This document shows, piece by piece, positions 39,399 to 47,624 of a stretch of 64,000 bases of DNA. Position 1 is the first letter of the stretch. Every line of letters starts with the position of its first letter. The notes beneath the pieces are model-generated. The model saw only the letters and a list, made by a program, of their open reading frames with translations. It searched no databases and was not told the origin of the DNA. Source of the stretch: a virus; the IMG/VR virus record IMGVR_UViG_3300026097_000805, positions 115,648-179,647 of that record; one strand, written 5' to 3'. The position numbers were made by a program, and so were the translations under genes.

Positions 39399-39428
39399 TA
39401 TTTATAACACAATTCTAAAATGTGTCAA
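39399..39428 (-). promoter_or_regulatory. Superimposed sigma70 and T4-late promoter of tmRNA
   Basis: TTGACA (39423-39428), 16 bases, TATAAA; the same -10 reads TATAAATA (39399-39406). The TGA in TTGACA is the stop of the upstream small gene. Confidence 0.78.
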
Positions 39429-39598
39429 CCTAAAAATACCAAACCCCAGCCGTGATTGGCAATTGCATTCAGTATAATAGCAAGACAGGTAGCAATGTGT
39501 AAAAGTATCCACACTGTGCGGATCATTGCTACCTTATCTGCTTTGCGGTCGTCGTCATAGGCTTTGTGACCTATAGCTTTACACCACAGTTCCCACAT
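39425..39598 (-). CDS. Small membrane protein, 57 aa
   Basis: Hydrophilic N-terminus with Cys and His (WCKAIGHKAYDDD) then one membrane helix (TVWILLHIATCLAIILNAIA). The start overlaps the upstream stop as TAATG. Function unknown. Confidence 0.55.
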   Translation of the reverse strand: MWELWCKAIGHKAYDDDRKADKVAMIRTVWILLHIATCLAIILNAIANHGWGLVFLG

Positions 39599-39780
39599 TA
39601 CATTTCGTTTTTCTTTTCTTGGATTTCCTTACGGCGATCCTTTGTAAGTTTGCCTAGGTCACCTAGTGCTTTACGAGCACGAGCGGCAGCGGCTTTTACA
39701 CCTTTTTCGTCAAACGTTTCTGCTTCTGCAAGGTAGTTATTAAATGCTTGAACAATCTGTTCATGTGTTGTATTACTCAT
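39598..39780 (-). CDS. Histone H1 (Hc1)-like basic protein, 60 aa
   Basis: EKGVKAAAARARKALGDLGK followed by DRRKEIQEKKN resembles the chlamydial Hc1-type and related bacterial H1-like proteins. It may bind DNA, but short helical proteins of this kind are easily over-read. Coupled to the HAD gene by overlap. Confidence 0.62.
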   Translation of the reverse strand: MSNTTHEQIVQAFNNYLAEAETFDEKGVKAAAARARKALGDLGKLTKDRRKEIQEKKNEM

Positions 39781-40360
39781 TGTTTTCTCCTGTGATAATA
39801 TTATAAATTTCTTTCCAGTTCTTAACTACTTTAGCCGAACCGGTATAATTTGTATTGTGGTCGTGGCTAACAAGTATACCGTCAAGACCTAATCTAATTC
39901 CAGTATCTACATTTTCTGGTTTATCTTCTACCCAGTAGCATCCACTGTCTTTGTAAACTTCTAATTCAGCATCTTTATCTGCACCAGTGTCTAGATAAAC
40001 GTATTTTTCGAATACGCTGTTTCCAAACATTTCACGTAGGTTTTTAGTACGTAAATGCTGAGAGTAAACATCATTACTTAAACTTGTAATTGCATGAAAA
40101 ATATATCCGTGATCGGTATGTAGTTTCTTCACATATTTAATAGCATCACGAAGTGGAGGAAGTTTGCGAATCCAAGCACTTTCATTGAACATACGAATTA
40201 ACCGTTTGGTTTCATTATATTCAAGTCCGTACTTGATGTCCATCATATAGTTGCCTGTTTCCACGACTGTATAACCATGTCGTTTCATCCACTGATCAAA
40301 AGCGTATTCCCAATCGAATAATACACCGTCACAGTCTACTAGAATTAATTTGTCTTTCAT
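39773..40360 (-). CDS. HAD-family phosphatase / 5'(3')-nucleotidase-like
   Basis: 195 aa. Motif I is VDCDGVLFDW; motif II is ITSLS; motif IV is VEDKPEN. This pattern fits phage nucleotidase-like HAD hydrolases, likely acting on nucleotides. Substrate not proven. Promoter at 40391-40419. Confidence 0.82.
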   Translation of the reverse strand: MKDKLILVDCDGVLFDWEYAFDQWMKRHGYTVVETGNYMMDIKYGLEYNETKRLIRMFNESAWIRKLPPLRDAIKYVKKLHTDHGYIFHAITSLSNDVYSQHLRTKNLREMFGNSVFEKYVYLDTGADKDAELEVYKDSGCYWVEDKPENVDTGIRLGLDGILVSHDHNTNYTGSAKVVKNWKEIYNIITGENNE

Positions 40361-40390
40361 TAGAGCCTCTTATTGCCTTGTTGTGTTTAT

Positions 40391-40419
40391 ATTATAATGC
40401 CTAAGTTTTGTTTTGTCAA
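40391..40419 (-). promoter_or_regulatory. sigma70-type promoter of the HAD gene
   Basis: TTGACA (40414-40419), 17 bases, TATAAT (40391-40396). Confidence 0.85.
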
Positions 40420-40422
40420 GTC

Positions 40423-40713
40423 CTAAGGACCTGCAAATACATCAGGCGAACCTTCTGCTACACTGGTACAACCAGTAATAGCGTCTCCTACTCTCCCGCA
40501 TCCTAAGTTGTTTATAAAAACAGTTGTAGATCCTGTTGTAATAGGTGCATTATGACTAGGACACGGACTACCTGGAAGTAAATGTCCTGTGTTAACGTCT
40601 GTTTGCCTACTTACTGGAATATTGTTTACGAATACATTTCCAGAACCTTGTGCTCTGACCATTCCAGAACAATGCGGAACATCTGCATCTCCTATTCTTG
40701 TTACTGCTGGCAT
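40423..40713 (-). CDS. PAAR-repeat spike-tip protein
   Basis: 96 aa; the ATG at 40713 follows GGAGGATAAT. GDADVPHCSGMVRAQGSGNV, then RQTDVNTGHLLPGSPCPSHN and GRVGDAITGC, is the PAAR fold with Cys and His placed for the tip metal. It sharpens the tail spike in contractile tails. A clear sign of a myovirus. Confidence 0.9.
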   Translation of the reverse strand: MPAVTRIGDADVPHCSGMVRAQGSGNVFVNNIPVSRQTDVNTGHLLPGSPCPSHNAPITTGSTTVFINNLGCGRVGDAITGCTSVAEGSPDVFAGP

Positions 40714-40714
40714 A

Positions 40715-41194
40715 TTATCCTCCTGTACCGTTATAATTATAATTATCCATATAATATCTAATGGCTTCCCAGTCATTGTTTACATCATGCGGCACAGTTA
40801 TTGTCGTAGTTCCACTACTCATGGTATCCGTGTCATAATATGATACGGTAACACTGTATGTCTTAGTTACGATTGCAGCCATATCTTGCGTTAGATCGAA
40901 TAAATTTTTATTATCGGGCATATTTGCAATATTGATTGCTGTTTGTGTGGGTGCAGTTCCTACACTTTCTCCTGCTTCCACATAAGAAAACACATCTGAC
41001 CAACCAGAAAGATATCTTCCTGATATAGTAAATGAATTACTACTGTTGGCTACTTCAATCTCATCACCTTCGTCATTATATACTGCGTTTACAGATGTAA
41101 TTGATCCAGAACTGTGACTGAATGTTAATGTTTGGCTAAAAGGCACACCTCTTAGCGCAGGATTTACAGGATCTGGTGAATAAGAAACTGACAT
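40715..41194 (-). CDS. Probable virion structural protein, 159 aa
   Basis: Begins MSVSYSPDPVNPALRGVPFS; beta-sandwich-like with two Ig-type halves, ending in a Gly/Asn-rich tail (NYNYNGTGG). Ends just upstream of the PAAR gene; a baseplate or spike role is inferred. No family recognised with certainty. Confidence 0.65.
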   Translation of the reverse strand: MSVSYSPDPVNPALRGVPFSQTLTFSHSSGSITSVNAVYNDEGDEIEVANSSNSFTISGRYLSGWSDVFSYVEAGESVGTAPTQTAINIANMPDNKNLFDLTQDMAAIVTKTYSVTVSYYDTDTMSSGTTTITVPHDVNNDWEAIRYYMDNYNYNGTGG

Positions 41195-41391
41195 TAAAAT
41201 TTAGCTCTAGTCATGAGTTCTTGAAGACGTGCGTTCCAAGTATCCATTTCTTTATGCTGTGCTTCAGAATGAGGAGGTTCAGGGACTTCTGGTTTGAATT
41301 TTATTATATGATCAAAATCGAGAGGAATGTCTTCATAATTTTGATAGGTTTCCAAAATACCATTACGCTTTATCACAAATTCGTGCGGCAT
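41194..41391 (-). CDS. Hypothetical protein, 65 aa
   Basis: Acidic, proline-containing, no family recognised. Start abuts the preceding stop; the stop overlaps the next start by one base. Confidence 0.6.
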   Translation of the reverse strand: MPHEFVIKRNGILETYQNYEDIPLDFDHIIKFKPEVPEPPHSEAQHKEMDTWNARLQELMTRAKF

Positions 41392-41679
41392 TTATACAGC
41401 TATTCCAGTAGTGCTTTGCATATATTGTTTACCCATTTCTTCATCAGTCTTATGAATGAACAAAACAGCATCTTTATTAAATTTAAATTTACTATCCGGA
41501 CTTACTGTAAAACAAAATGGACCTAATCCAATGCCTTGTTGAGTTGCCTGGAGAGCAAGCGGTTTAGTCACAGTTATCGTCTTAGCATCTTCTTCTATAA
41601 AACGTGCTACGACTTCTTCTCCTGCTGTTGTTCTTACTGTAATCGGGTCTTGTGTCTTATATGGTGTTTCAATAATCAT
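41392..41679 (-). CDS. Hypothetical phage protein, 95 aa
   Basis: Two beta-rich halves (ITVRTTAGEEVVARFIEEDA, KTITVTKPLAL), suggesting a small barrel like SH3 or Sm folds. Conserved-looking in marine T4-like phages; role unknown. Four-base overlap with glutaredoxin. Confidence 0.6.
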   Translation of the reverse strand: MIIETPYKTQDPITVRTTAGEEVVARFIEEDAKTITVTKPLALQATQQGIGLGPFCFTVSPDSKFKFNKDAVLFIHKTDEEMGKQYMQSTTGIAV

Positions 41680-41927
41680 AATGTATGTCCTGTTCCGTTA
41701 TAGCCTGTTTCTTCTACGTATGTTCTAAGTTGATCCCAGCCGCCGATCTTTTCGCCGTTGACTACAATCTGTGGAAATGTTCTTGCACCTGGAAAGTGTT
41801 CAAGAACTTCTTCTCGAGTAAAGTCAACATCAAGTTGACGATACTCAAAGTTAAATTTGTTTTGTTCACAAAATGTCTTTGCTTGTTCGCAGTGAGGACA
41901 CTGTGCTTTACCCCAAATCTGTATCAT
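41676..41927 (-). CDS. grx: Glutaredoxin
   Basis: 83 aa. Redox motif CPHC at about 11-14, and the cis-Pro and GG pair of the glutathione site in RTFPQIVVNGEKIGGWDQL. It supplies electrons to ribonucleotide reductase, with which it is co-transcribed (4-nt overlap with nrdB); it could also serve the peroxiredoxin. Confidence 0.93.
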   Translation of the reverse strand: MIQIWGKAQCPHCEQAKTFCEQNKFNFEYRQLDVDFTREEVLEHFPGARTFPQIVVNGEKIGGWDQLRTYVEETGYNGTGHTL

Positions 41928-43051
41928 AAACTAAATCCTTTAAATGTATCAGCACTTACGTCCTGCTTTGTACCGCCTTGTATGTAGCTAGTAATCTCAG
42001 TTTCTTGCGGAGCAACTTGTACATCTGCACCTGAGATCCACTTTTGTGTCCAAGGAAGTGGATTATTTTTAATATTGAAGGGACTCTTTAGCCCTACATT
42101 TGTCATACGACGAGTTGCAATAAATTCTACATATTGCGATAAAAGCTCTGTGTTTAGACCAATCATTGATCCGTCTTTGAACAAATATTCTGCCCAACTT
42201 TTTTCTTGATTGACTGCATCAACAAACATTTGTACACTTTCGGCTTCTGTTTCTTCTGCGATCTTCGCAAACATCGGGTCGTCTTTCTTAAGAACTTTTA
42301 GAAGTGCTTGTGTACTTGCAAGGTGCAAGTTCTCATCGCGAGCAATTAGCTTAATAATCTTAGCATTGCCTTCCATCTTTTTAAGTTCTGCAAACGCCCA
42401 ACTACATGCAAAGCTCACATAGAAACGAACGCCTTCTAAAATATTAACACTCATTAGAGCAAGCCATAACTTCTTTTTAAGTTCGTACTCATCAACAACA
42501 ATTTCTTTTCCATTAACAGTATGAGTGCCATATCCCAACAAGTTATAATAACCTGCTGTTTCAATCAAGTCGTCGTAGTATTCGCTGATGCTGTCTGCAC
42601 AATCTACAATTTCTCCTACATCCATGAGTTCGTCAAATACTTTGCTAGGATTTGAGAATACATTGCGGATGATATGAGTGTAGCTACGACTGTGAATAGT
42701 TTCACTAAATGTCCAAGTAATAATCCAGTTTTCAAGTTCAGGCAAACTTACAATGCTGCCGAAACTTTCTGCTGGCGCACGGCCTTGTACACTGTCTAAT
42801 AGGATTTGACGTTTAAGATTAGATGTAAAGATATGGCGTTCATGTTCGGTTAGACCCTTGAAGTCTTTTGCATCCTGATAGATGTCGACCTCTTCTGGAC
42901 GCCAGAAAAACCCTAACTGTTTATCAGTCAATCCGTCAAATTGTTTATATTTTAGCGTGTCATAACGCTGGATAGTTGGGCCTCCGGTTGGATCAAGAAA
43001 GGCTTTTACCTTTGTATGATCTGCACGGTTATCTACTGCAAAAACGCTCAT
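41924..43051 (-). CDS. nrdB: Ribonucleotide reductase, class Ia beta subunit
   Basis: 375 aa. LENWIITWTFSETIHSRSYTH contains iron ligands (E, H) and the radical Tyr of class Ia; later ligands lie in the FACSWAFAE and RDENLHLASTQ helices. Holds the tyrosyl radical used by NrdA to make dNDPs. Own promoter (43080-43108). Confidence 0.95.
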   Translation of the reverse strand: MSVFAVDNRADHTKVKAFLDPTGGPTIQRYDTLKYKQFDGLTDKQLGFFWRPEEVDIYQDAKDFKGLTEHERHIFTSNLKRQILLDSVQGRAPAESFGSIVSLPELENWIITWTFSETIHSRSYTHIIRNVFSNPSKVFDELMDVGEIVDCADSISEYYDDLIETAGYYNLLGYGTHTVNGKEIVVDEYELKKKLWLALMSVNILEGVRFYVSFACSWAFAELKKMEGNAKIIKLIARDENLHLASTQALLKVLKKDDPMFAKIAEETEAESVQMFVDAVNQEKSWAEYLFKDGSMIGLNTELLSQYVEFIATRRMTNVGLKSPFNIKNNPLPWTQKWISGADVQVAPQETEITSYIQGGTKQDVSADTFKGFSL

Positions 43052-43079
43052 TATTTTATCATCCTTATTTTATCTGTCT

Positions 43080-43108
43080 ATTATATTGTACTCTATATTC
43101 GTTGTCAA
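43080..43108 (-). promoter_or_regulatory. sigma70-type promoter of nrdB-grx
   Basis: TTGACA (43103-43108), 17 bases, TATAAT (43080-43085). Confidence 0.85.
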
Positions 43109-43111
43109 CTA

Positions 43112-45439
43112 CTAAATTGTACAACTATCACATGCCTCGTCATCTGTGTGAGCATAACCGTTTGTTTGTACAGAATTTCCGTTGGGTGTTTCTTCTGCTT
43201 CAAACATTTTGTTTACATCCAACTCACCTTGGCCGTCAAAAGTGTTAAAATAGTAAAGTTGCTTGCCACCGTACTTGTAAAACATCAATATGTGCTGTAG
43301 CATAACACTCATTGGAATCTTTTCATCATCGTAGTACGTGGGATTATACGAAGTATTAACACTGATACCTTGATCAATATACTTTTGTAAAACACTTACA
43401 ATTTTGATATAACCTTCTGGACTACGTTGTTCCCACAATAGATCATACATGTTTTTTAAACGTTTATATTCTGGAACAACTTGCTTGAGTACACCGTGTT
43501 TGCTTTGCTTAACAGAGATAAGACTACGTGGCGGTTCAATACCATTAGTTGCATTTGCAATCTGCGCACTTGTTTCGCTTGGCATGAGTGCCATCAGTGT
43601 TGAATTACGAATGCCTGTCTCTTTCAATTGCACACGTAGTCCTTCCCAATCCATGCGCTCAACATGCGGTACAAGTTCGTCTAGTGCTTTTGTATATGTT
43701 TGGTTAGGAGTAATACCATGACCGTACTTTGTTTCCATGTTACCACTTGGCGCACCTTGCTCTGCGGCTAAATCTGCACTTGCTTTGATTAGATAATAAC
43801 TCCAGGCTTCTGCATACTCGTCGATTAATTTTAACCCTTCTGGTGTAATATCTTGATAGGTCAAATGATTTTTTGCCATCCAGTACGCAAAATTAATTAT
43901 TCCGACACCCAAAGGTCTGCGTTTCTCTGTTGATAGTTGTGCAGCCAAGATAGGATAGTCTTGATAAGTAAGGAGAGCATCTAATCCACGAACTGCCAAA
44001 CGACACACCCTTTCAAAGTCTGCTGGTGAACGCACATTGCCCCAATTGATCGCACTAAGCGTACATAGACTAATTTCTCCATCAGGATCATTTATATCAT
44101 TTAAAGGCTTTGTTGGCAAGTCAATTTCTGCACACAAATTACTTTGACGAATTGGAGCAACTTCAGGAAGAAAGCTACCGTGACTGTTTGCATTATCAAC
44201 GTTTTGTAGATAGATACGTCCTGTATTTTTACGTTCTTCCATAAACGAACTAAACAACTGAATTGCAGGAACTGTCTTCTTACGTAATTTTGTATTACGC
44301 TCTGCTGTTTCGTAAATTTCTTTAAACTTGTCTTGGTCAGCATAAAATGCTTCGTATAATCCGGGAACGTCACTAGGCGAGAAAAGGGTAATATCTCCTC
44401 CAGATATAAGTCTTTCATACATTAACTTGTTAAATTGTACACCATAGTCCATATGCCGCACACGGTTGTCTTCTGTGCCTTTGTTGTTCTTTAGCACCAA
44501 CATTTCTTCTGCTTCTAAATGCCAGGCTGGATAGTAAACGGTTGCCGCACCGCCACGCACACCGCCTTGGCTACACGATTTTACAGCTGCCTGGAACATT
44601 TTATAGAAAGGAATGATACCAGTATGATATGCATCTCCTTTACGGATAGGCGACCCAATTGCACGGATAGCTCCGCCGCCAACGCCAATACCTGCCTTTT
44701 GGCTTACATACTTAACAATACTGCTTGAAGTGGCGTTTATACTATCCAAGCTGTCGCCGGCTTCGATGAGCACACAGGAACTAAACTGTCGCTGTGGAGT
44801 GCGTACACCTGCCATGACAGGAGTAGGTAGGCTGATATCATGTAGACTGATAGCATCATAATATTCTTTCACATACTTTAGACGCTCGTCTTTTGGGTAT
44901 GCGTTAAACAATGTAGCCGCGATAAGAACATAGCACATTTGCGGTGTTTCGAAGATTTCGCCACTTACTCTGTTCTGTGCTAGGTACTTGCCACGCAGTT
45001 GCTCCATAGCAACATAAGTTAGGTTTTCATCACGATCGTGTTTTACAAAAGAGTCGATGCGCTCCCACTCATCGTCATCGTAATAAGAAATGAGGTCAGG
45101 ATCGTAAAAGCCTAAACCTATATTCCTTTCAACAAGTTCTTTTACGGTTGTAGGTTCATATCGTCCATAAACCTGCTTGCGAAGTGCATAGTTGATAAGG
45201 CGGCCACCTACATATTGATAGTTGGGAGTTTCTTCGGAAATAAGATCTGCGGCTGCTTTAATTAAAGTTTCTTGAATCTCGTCTGTAGTCATCCCATTGT
45301 AAAATTGGATTTGACTTTTAATTTCTACCTCGCTCGGACTAACTCCAGTAATGTCTTGACATGCATAAAAAACAACTTTGTGTAGTTTTTCAATATCTAG
45401 TGGCTCTTTGCGTCCGTCGCGCTTGGTGACTTGAATCAT
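43112..45439 (-). CDS. nrdA: Ribonucleotide reductase, class Ia alpha subunit
   Basis: 775 aa. N-terminal ATP cone (TKRDGRKEPLDIEKLHKVV). The active site is complete: Cys in FSSCVLIEAG, the N-x-C-x-E motif in SNLCAEIDLP and the third Cys in ISLCTLSAINWG. The C-terminal CDSC carries the thiols re-reduced by glutaredoxin. Reduces ribonucleotides to deoxyribonucleotides. A late-type sequence (AATAAATA) lies upstream at 45468-45475. Confidence 0.97.
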   Translation of the reverse strand: MIQVTKRDGRKEPLDIEKLHKVVFYACQDITGVSPSEVEIKSQIQFYNGMTTDEIQETLIKAAADLISEETPNYQYVGGRLINYALRKQVYGRYEPTTVKELVERNIGLGFYDPDLISYYDDDEWERIDSFVKHDRDENLTYVAMEQLRGKYLAQNRVSGEIFETPQMCYVLIAATLFNAYPKDERLKYVKEYYDAISLHDISLPTPVMAGVRTPQRQFSSCVLIEAGDSLDSINATSSSIVKYVSQKAGIGVGGGAIRAIGSPIRKGDAYHTGIIPFYKMFQAAVKSCSQGGVRGGAATVYYPAWHLEAEEMLVLKNNKGTEDNRVRHMDYGVQFNKLMYERLISGGDITLFSPSDVPGLYEAFYADQDKFKEIYETAERNTKLRKKTVPAIQLFSSFMEERKNTGRIYLQNVDNANSHGSFLPEVAPIRQSNLCAEIDLPTKPLNDINDPDGEISLCTLSAINWGNVRSPADFERVCRLAVRGLDALLTYQDYPILAAQLSTEKRRPLGVGIINFAYWMAKNHLTYQDITPEGLKLIDEYAEAWSYYLIKASADLAAEQGAPSGNMETKYGHGITPNQTYTKALDELVPHVERMDWEGLRVQLKETGIRNSTLMALMPSETSAQIANATNGIEPPRSLISVKQSKHGVLKQVVPEYKRLKNMYDLLWEQRSPEGYIKIVSVLQKYIDQGISVNTSYNPTYYDDEKIPMSVMLQHILMFYKYGGKQLYYFNTFDGQGELDVNKMFEAEETPNGNSVQTNGYAHTDDEACDSCTI

Positions 45440-45467
45440 TCTTATTTCCTCTTTTGTTTCTGTTTGA

Positions 45468-45475
45468 TATTTATT
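45468..45475 (-). promoter_or_regulatory. Possible T4-type late promoter before nrdA
   Basis: AATAAATA on the minus strand, 29 bases above the nrdA ATG; one base from consensus. nrdA is normally an early gene, so this may be a chance match. Confidence 0.3.
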
Positions 45476-45896
45476 GTAAATCAGGCATGGTGTAGATCTT
45501 TTGAGCTACTAGACTTTTTGGTAATTCTTCTACGTTAACATAAGCATCGTTCCATCCCAACACAGTTGAATTGTCTATAATAAGAAGATAACAAGTCCTG
45601 CTTTCTTCCTTATCTATACCTATATGTATCTCGAAAGATGACCCCTTAAAACGGTCTGTTAACTGTAAAGAATAGCATTGTCCTAGTACGGTACAGAAGT
45701 CATCGTATTGGTTTTCAAAAACCAACTCCCAAGGGTTAGGCCACCGTGTTTCGTCCCAAGGATCTGTAGCTATACTTACACGAGGAGCCATGCTATAGAA
45801 GTCAATTACATGTTGTAAGGGATCGTCGGATGTCTCTAAATCTTGCCGAAGACAGCTCCATGATTGTAGCCTATCTTCGTATTTTAGATCAAACAT
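45471..45896 (-). CDS. Hypothetical protein, 141 aa
   Basis: No family recognised. Aromatic-rich, with two Cys-containing strands. Shares its first base with the stop of the tail-fibre gene, so it may be a fibre chaperone or baseplate piece; inference only. Confidence 0.62.
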   Translation of the reverse strand: MFDLKYEDRLQSWSCLRQDLETSDDPLQHVIDFYSMAPRVSIATDPWDETRWPNPWELVFENQYDDFCTVLGQCYSLQLTDRFKGSSFEIHIGIDKEESRTCYLLIIDNSTVLGWNDAYVNVEELPKSLVAQKIYTMPDLQ

Positions 45897-47596
45897 TATT
45901 CACCTGTTGCATCAACTAGAGTTTTCTTTAGTTTAACTTTAAATTCCATTTGGCTGTTGTCGTCGCTAGGCATTTGACTAGAAGCTCTTACATCCAACAC
46001 GCTAGGATTTCCACTGAATGTTTGTATTATAGCATCAAAATAAATTGTGTCAAGATATTGATCGCCGCTTGCTCCTATAAAATTATGATCATCATCTACA
46101 AGAACAGTCTTATTATATCCATCTACAATAATAGTCAGCGTACCCGCTCTATGGGCAGCATAACTACGACTTGTGATTATGTAATCTATTTCAAATGTTT
46201 GGTTAGCAATATCAACTTCTGCTGGTAATCTAAATATTTTTGAATAGTTAGGATCACCATTACCATCTACACCAGTGTAAGTGATGCTCACAGTGTGTAC
46301 TTCGCCTAGTGTGGTATTTACAGTGCCTTCAATTTCAGGAGCATAATCATAACTAGTCCAAAACCCAGGAGTAAAACCTAATACTTCTGTTCTTGTAAAA
46401 TAATCATTCTCGCTATGATTGGTATTAGTTTGAAATTTGATTATACTATGTTGTGACACACTTTCGGCGCCGCCGTCATTACCGCAACTTTCAAATCGAT
46501 TATTAATACTCTTATTCCATTCACCGAACTTGACCCAAATTGCCTGACGATCTATATCATTAAAACGACAGCGTTCTATAATGTTATTGTAAGGTCCGTA
46601 GTTTTTACTTGAATATGTATTAGGATCAAGTGTGACAAGATTTGTTCCAAATGCAAACCCGTATCCTAAATCAAATAAGTCACAGTCTATAAAATTGTTT
46701 GTGTTTGTATCCCAGTCAGAACTTACTGCATAAGTAAAACCGTTTACCGTCACGTTTCTAAATGTGTTGTTGCGAGTTTCCACTACACTGGATACTAGAC
46801 TTAGATTGTTTAATTCTAATCCTACATCTGTGCTCAGTGCATCTCCGCTGACCCAAGGACCTTTAATCCTTATATCTTCAAAAATACTATCTCGGCAGCA
46901 ATCTAAGATCAAAGCTTTATTCGACACAGTTGTCTCAATTGTTAGTCCTCGAAGTGTAATATTTGTTGCTTGATTAAGTGTAGTAGTGCTCGAAATATTT
47001 GCAGGTGCACCAGGTGTGCTAGAACTGTTCACAGTTTTAATCATATCAGTACTGGCTGTGCTTGTTCTAATAATAGTTTTATCGGCGCCGGCACCTACAA
47101 TCGTTGTATAAGGAGGAATGTAAATTGTATCATCAATAATATATTCGCCGGCTTCTAAATGCAAAACGACTCTGCTACTTGCGCTACCTTTGGTTGCATC
47201 ATTAATGAATAATTGATCGATCGCTGTTTGTAATTTACTAGTTGCTACTTGCGATGTTTCGCCTGTGAGCCCAAAAGCTCTGCCGCTTACCCTATCATCT
47301 AGTCTTGCTTGTAAAGTCCTTTGGACATCTGCACCGTCGGTGCCGCCTGTAGAGATCGTACCTGCGCCGTCTTTATAGATATAAGTATCTGCAACACTGA
47401 ATAAATCGTCGTACTGTGTAAGAATCTTACTATTTCCAACAGCAGGAGCACCTTCGCTTACACTACCATTACCAATGTATAATTCTCTTGTATCTACAGC
47501 CCAACCAAACTCGCCTGAAGCTAGTTGTGGTATGCCACTACCTTGTTGTGCTTGTCCTCTACGAACTTGTATCCTAGAAATTTGTACTACGGCCAT
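45896..47596 (-). CDS. Tail fibre / tailspike-like beta-helix protein
   Basis: 566 aa. The N-terminus SRIQVRRGQAQQGSGIPQLA followed by GEFGWAVDTRELYIGNG is the attachment domain seen in phage fibres and the tropism-determinant family. Residues about 130-400 form a right-handed parallel beta-helix (pectate-lyase-like) with repeated N-x-F-x-N turns; the C-terminal part is a beta sandwich. Late promoter CATAAATA at 47617. Likely recognises host surface sugars. Confidence 0.85.
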   Translation of the reverse strand: MAVVQISRIQVRRGQAQQGSGIPQLASGEFGWAVDTRELYIGNGSVSEGAPAVGNSKILTQYDDLFSVADTYIYKDGAGTISTGGTDGADVQRTLQARLDDRVSGRAFGLTGETSQVATSKLQTAIDQLFINDATKGSASSRVVLHLEAGEYIIDDTIYIPPYTTIVGAGADKTIIRTSTASTDMIKTVNSSSTPGAPANISSTTTLNQATNITLRGLTIETTVSNKALILDCCRDSIFEDIRIKGPWVSGDALSTDVGLELNNLSLVSSVVETRNNTFRNVTVNGFTYAVSSDWDTNTNNFIDCDLFDLGYGFAFGTNLVTLDPNTYSSKNYGPYNNIIERCRFNDIDRQAIWVKFGEWNKSINNRFESCGNDGGAESVSQHSIIKFQTNTNHSENDYFTRTEVLGFTPGFWTSYDYAPEIEGTVNTTLGEVHTVSITYTGVDGNGDPNYSKIFRLPAEVDIANQTFEIDYIITSRSYAAHRAGTLTIIVDGYNKTVLVDDDHNFIGASGDQYLDTIYFDAIIQTFSGNPSVLDVRASSQMPSDDNSQMEFKVKLKKTLVDATGE

Positions 47597-47616
47597 CTAT
47601 ATTCTCCTGCTACGAG

Positions 47617-47624
47617 TATTTATG
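47617..47624 (-). promoter_or_regulatory. T4-type late promoter of the tail-fibre gene
   Basis: CATAAATA on the minus strand, 21 bases above the start at 47596. Confidence 0.58.

Larger units (their letters stand above)
39063..39400 (-). ncRNA. ssrA: Circularly permuted two-piece tmRNA
   Basis: Transcribed right to left. The acceptor piece comes first (39333-about 39392): a CGTTGA/TCAACG hairpin, T-arm CCCGGG-TGCGAAT-CCCGG, acceptor strand CAGCTCC, A and CCA. A spacer (39265-39332) follows, then the coding piece starting GGGGCTGA at 39264. The two strands form a 7-bp acceptor stem with a G3-U70 pair, the alanine identity mark. The tag frame lies at 39136-39177. This order, acceptor before tag, is that of alphaproteobacterial permuted ssrA, cut into two RNAs. 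It ends at a strong terminator. tmRNA rescues stalled ribosomes and tags the product. Confidence 0.95.
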
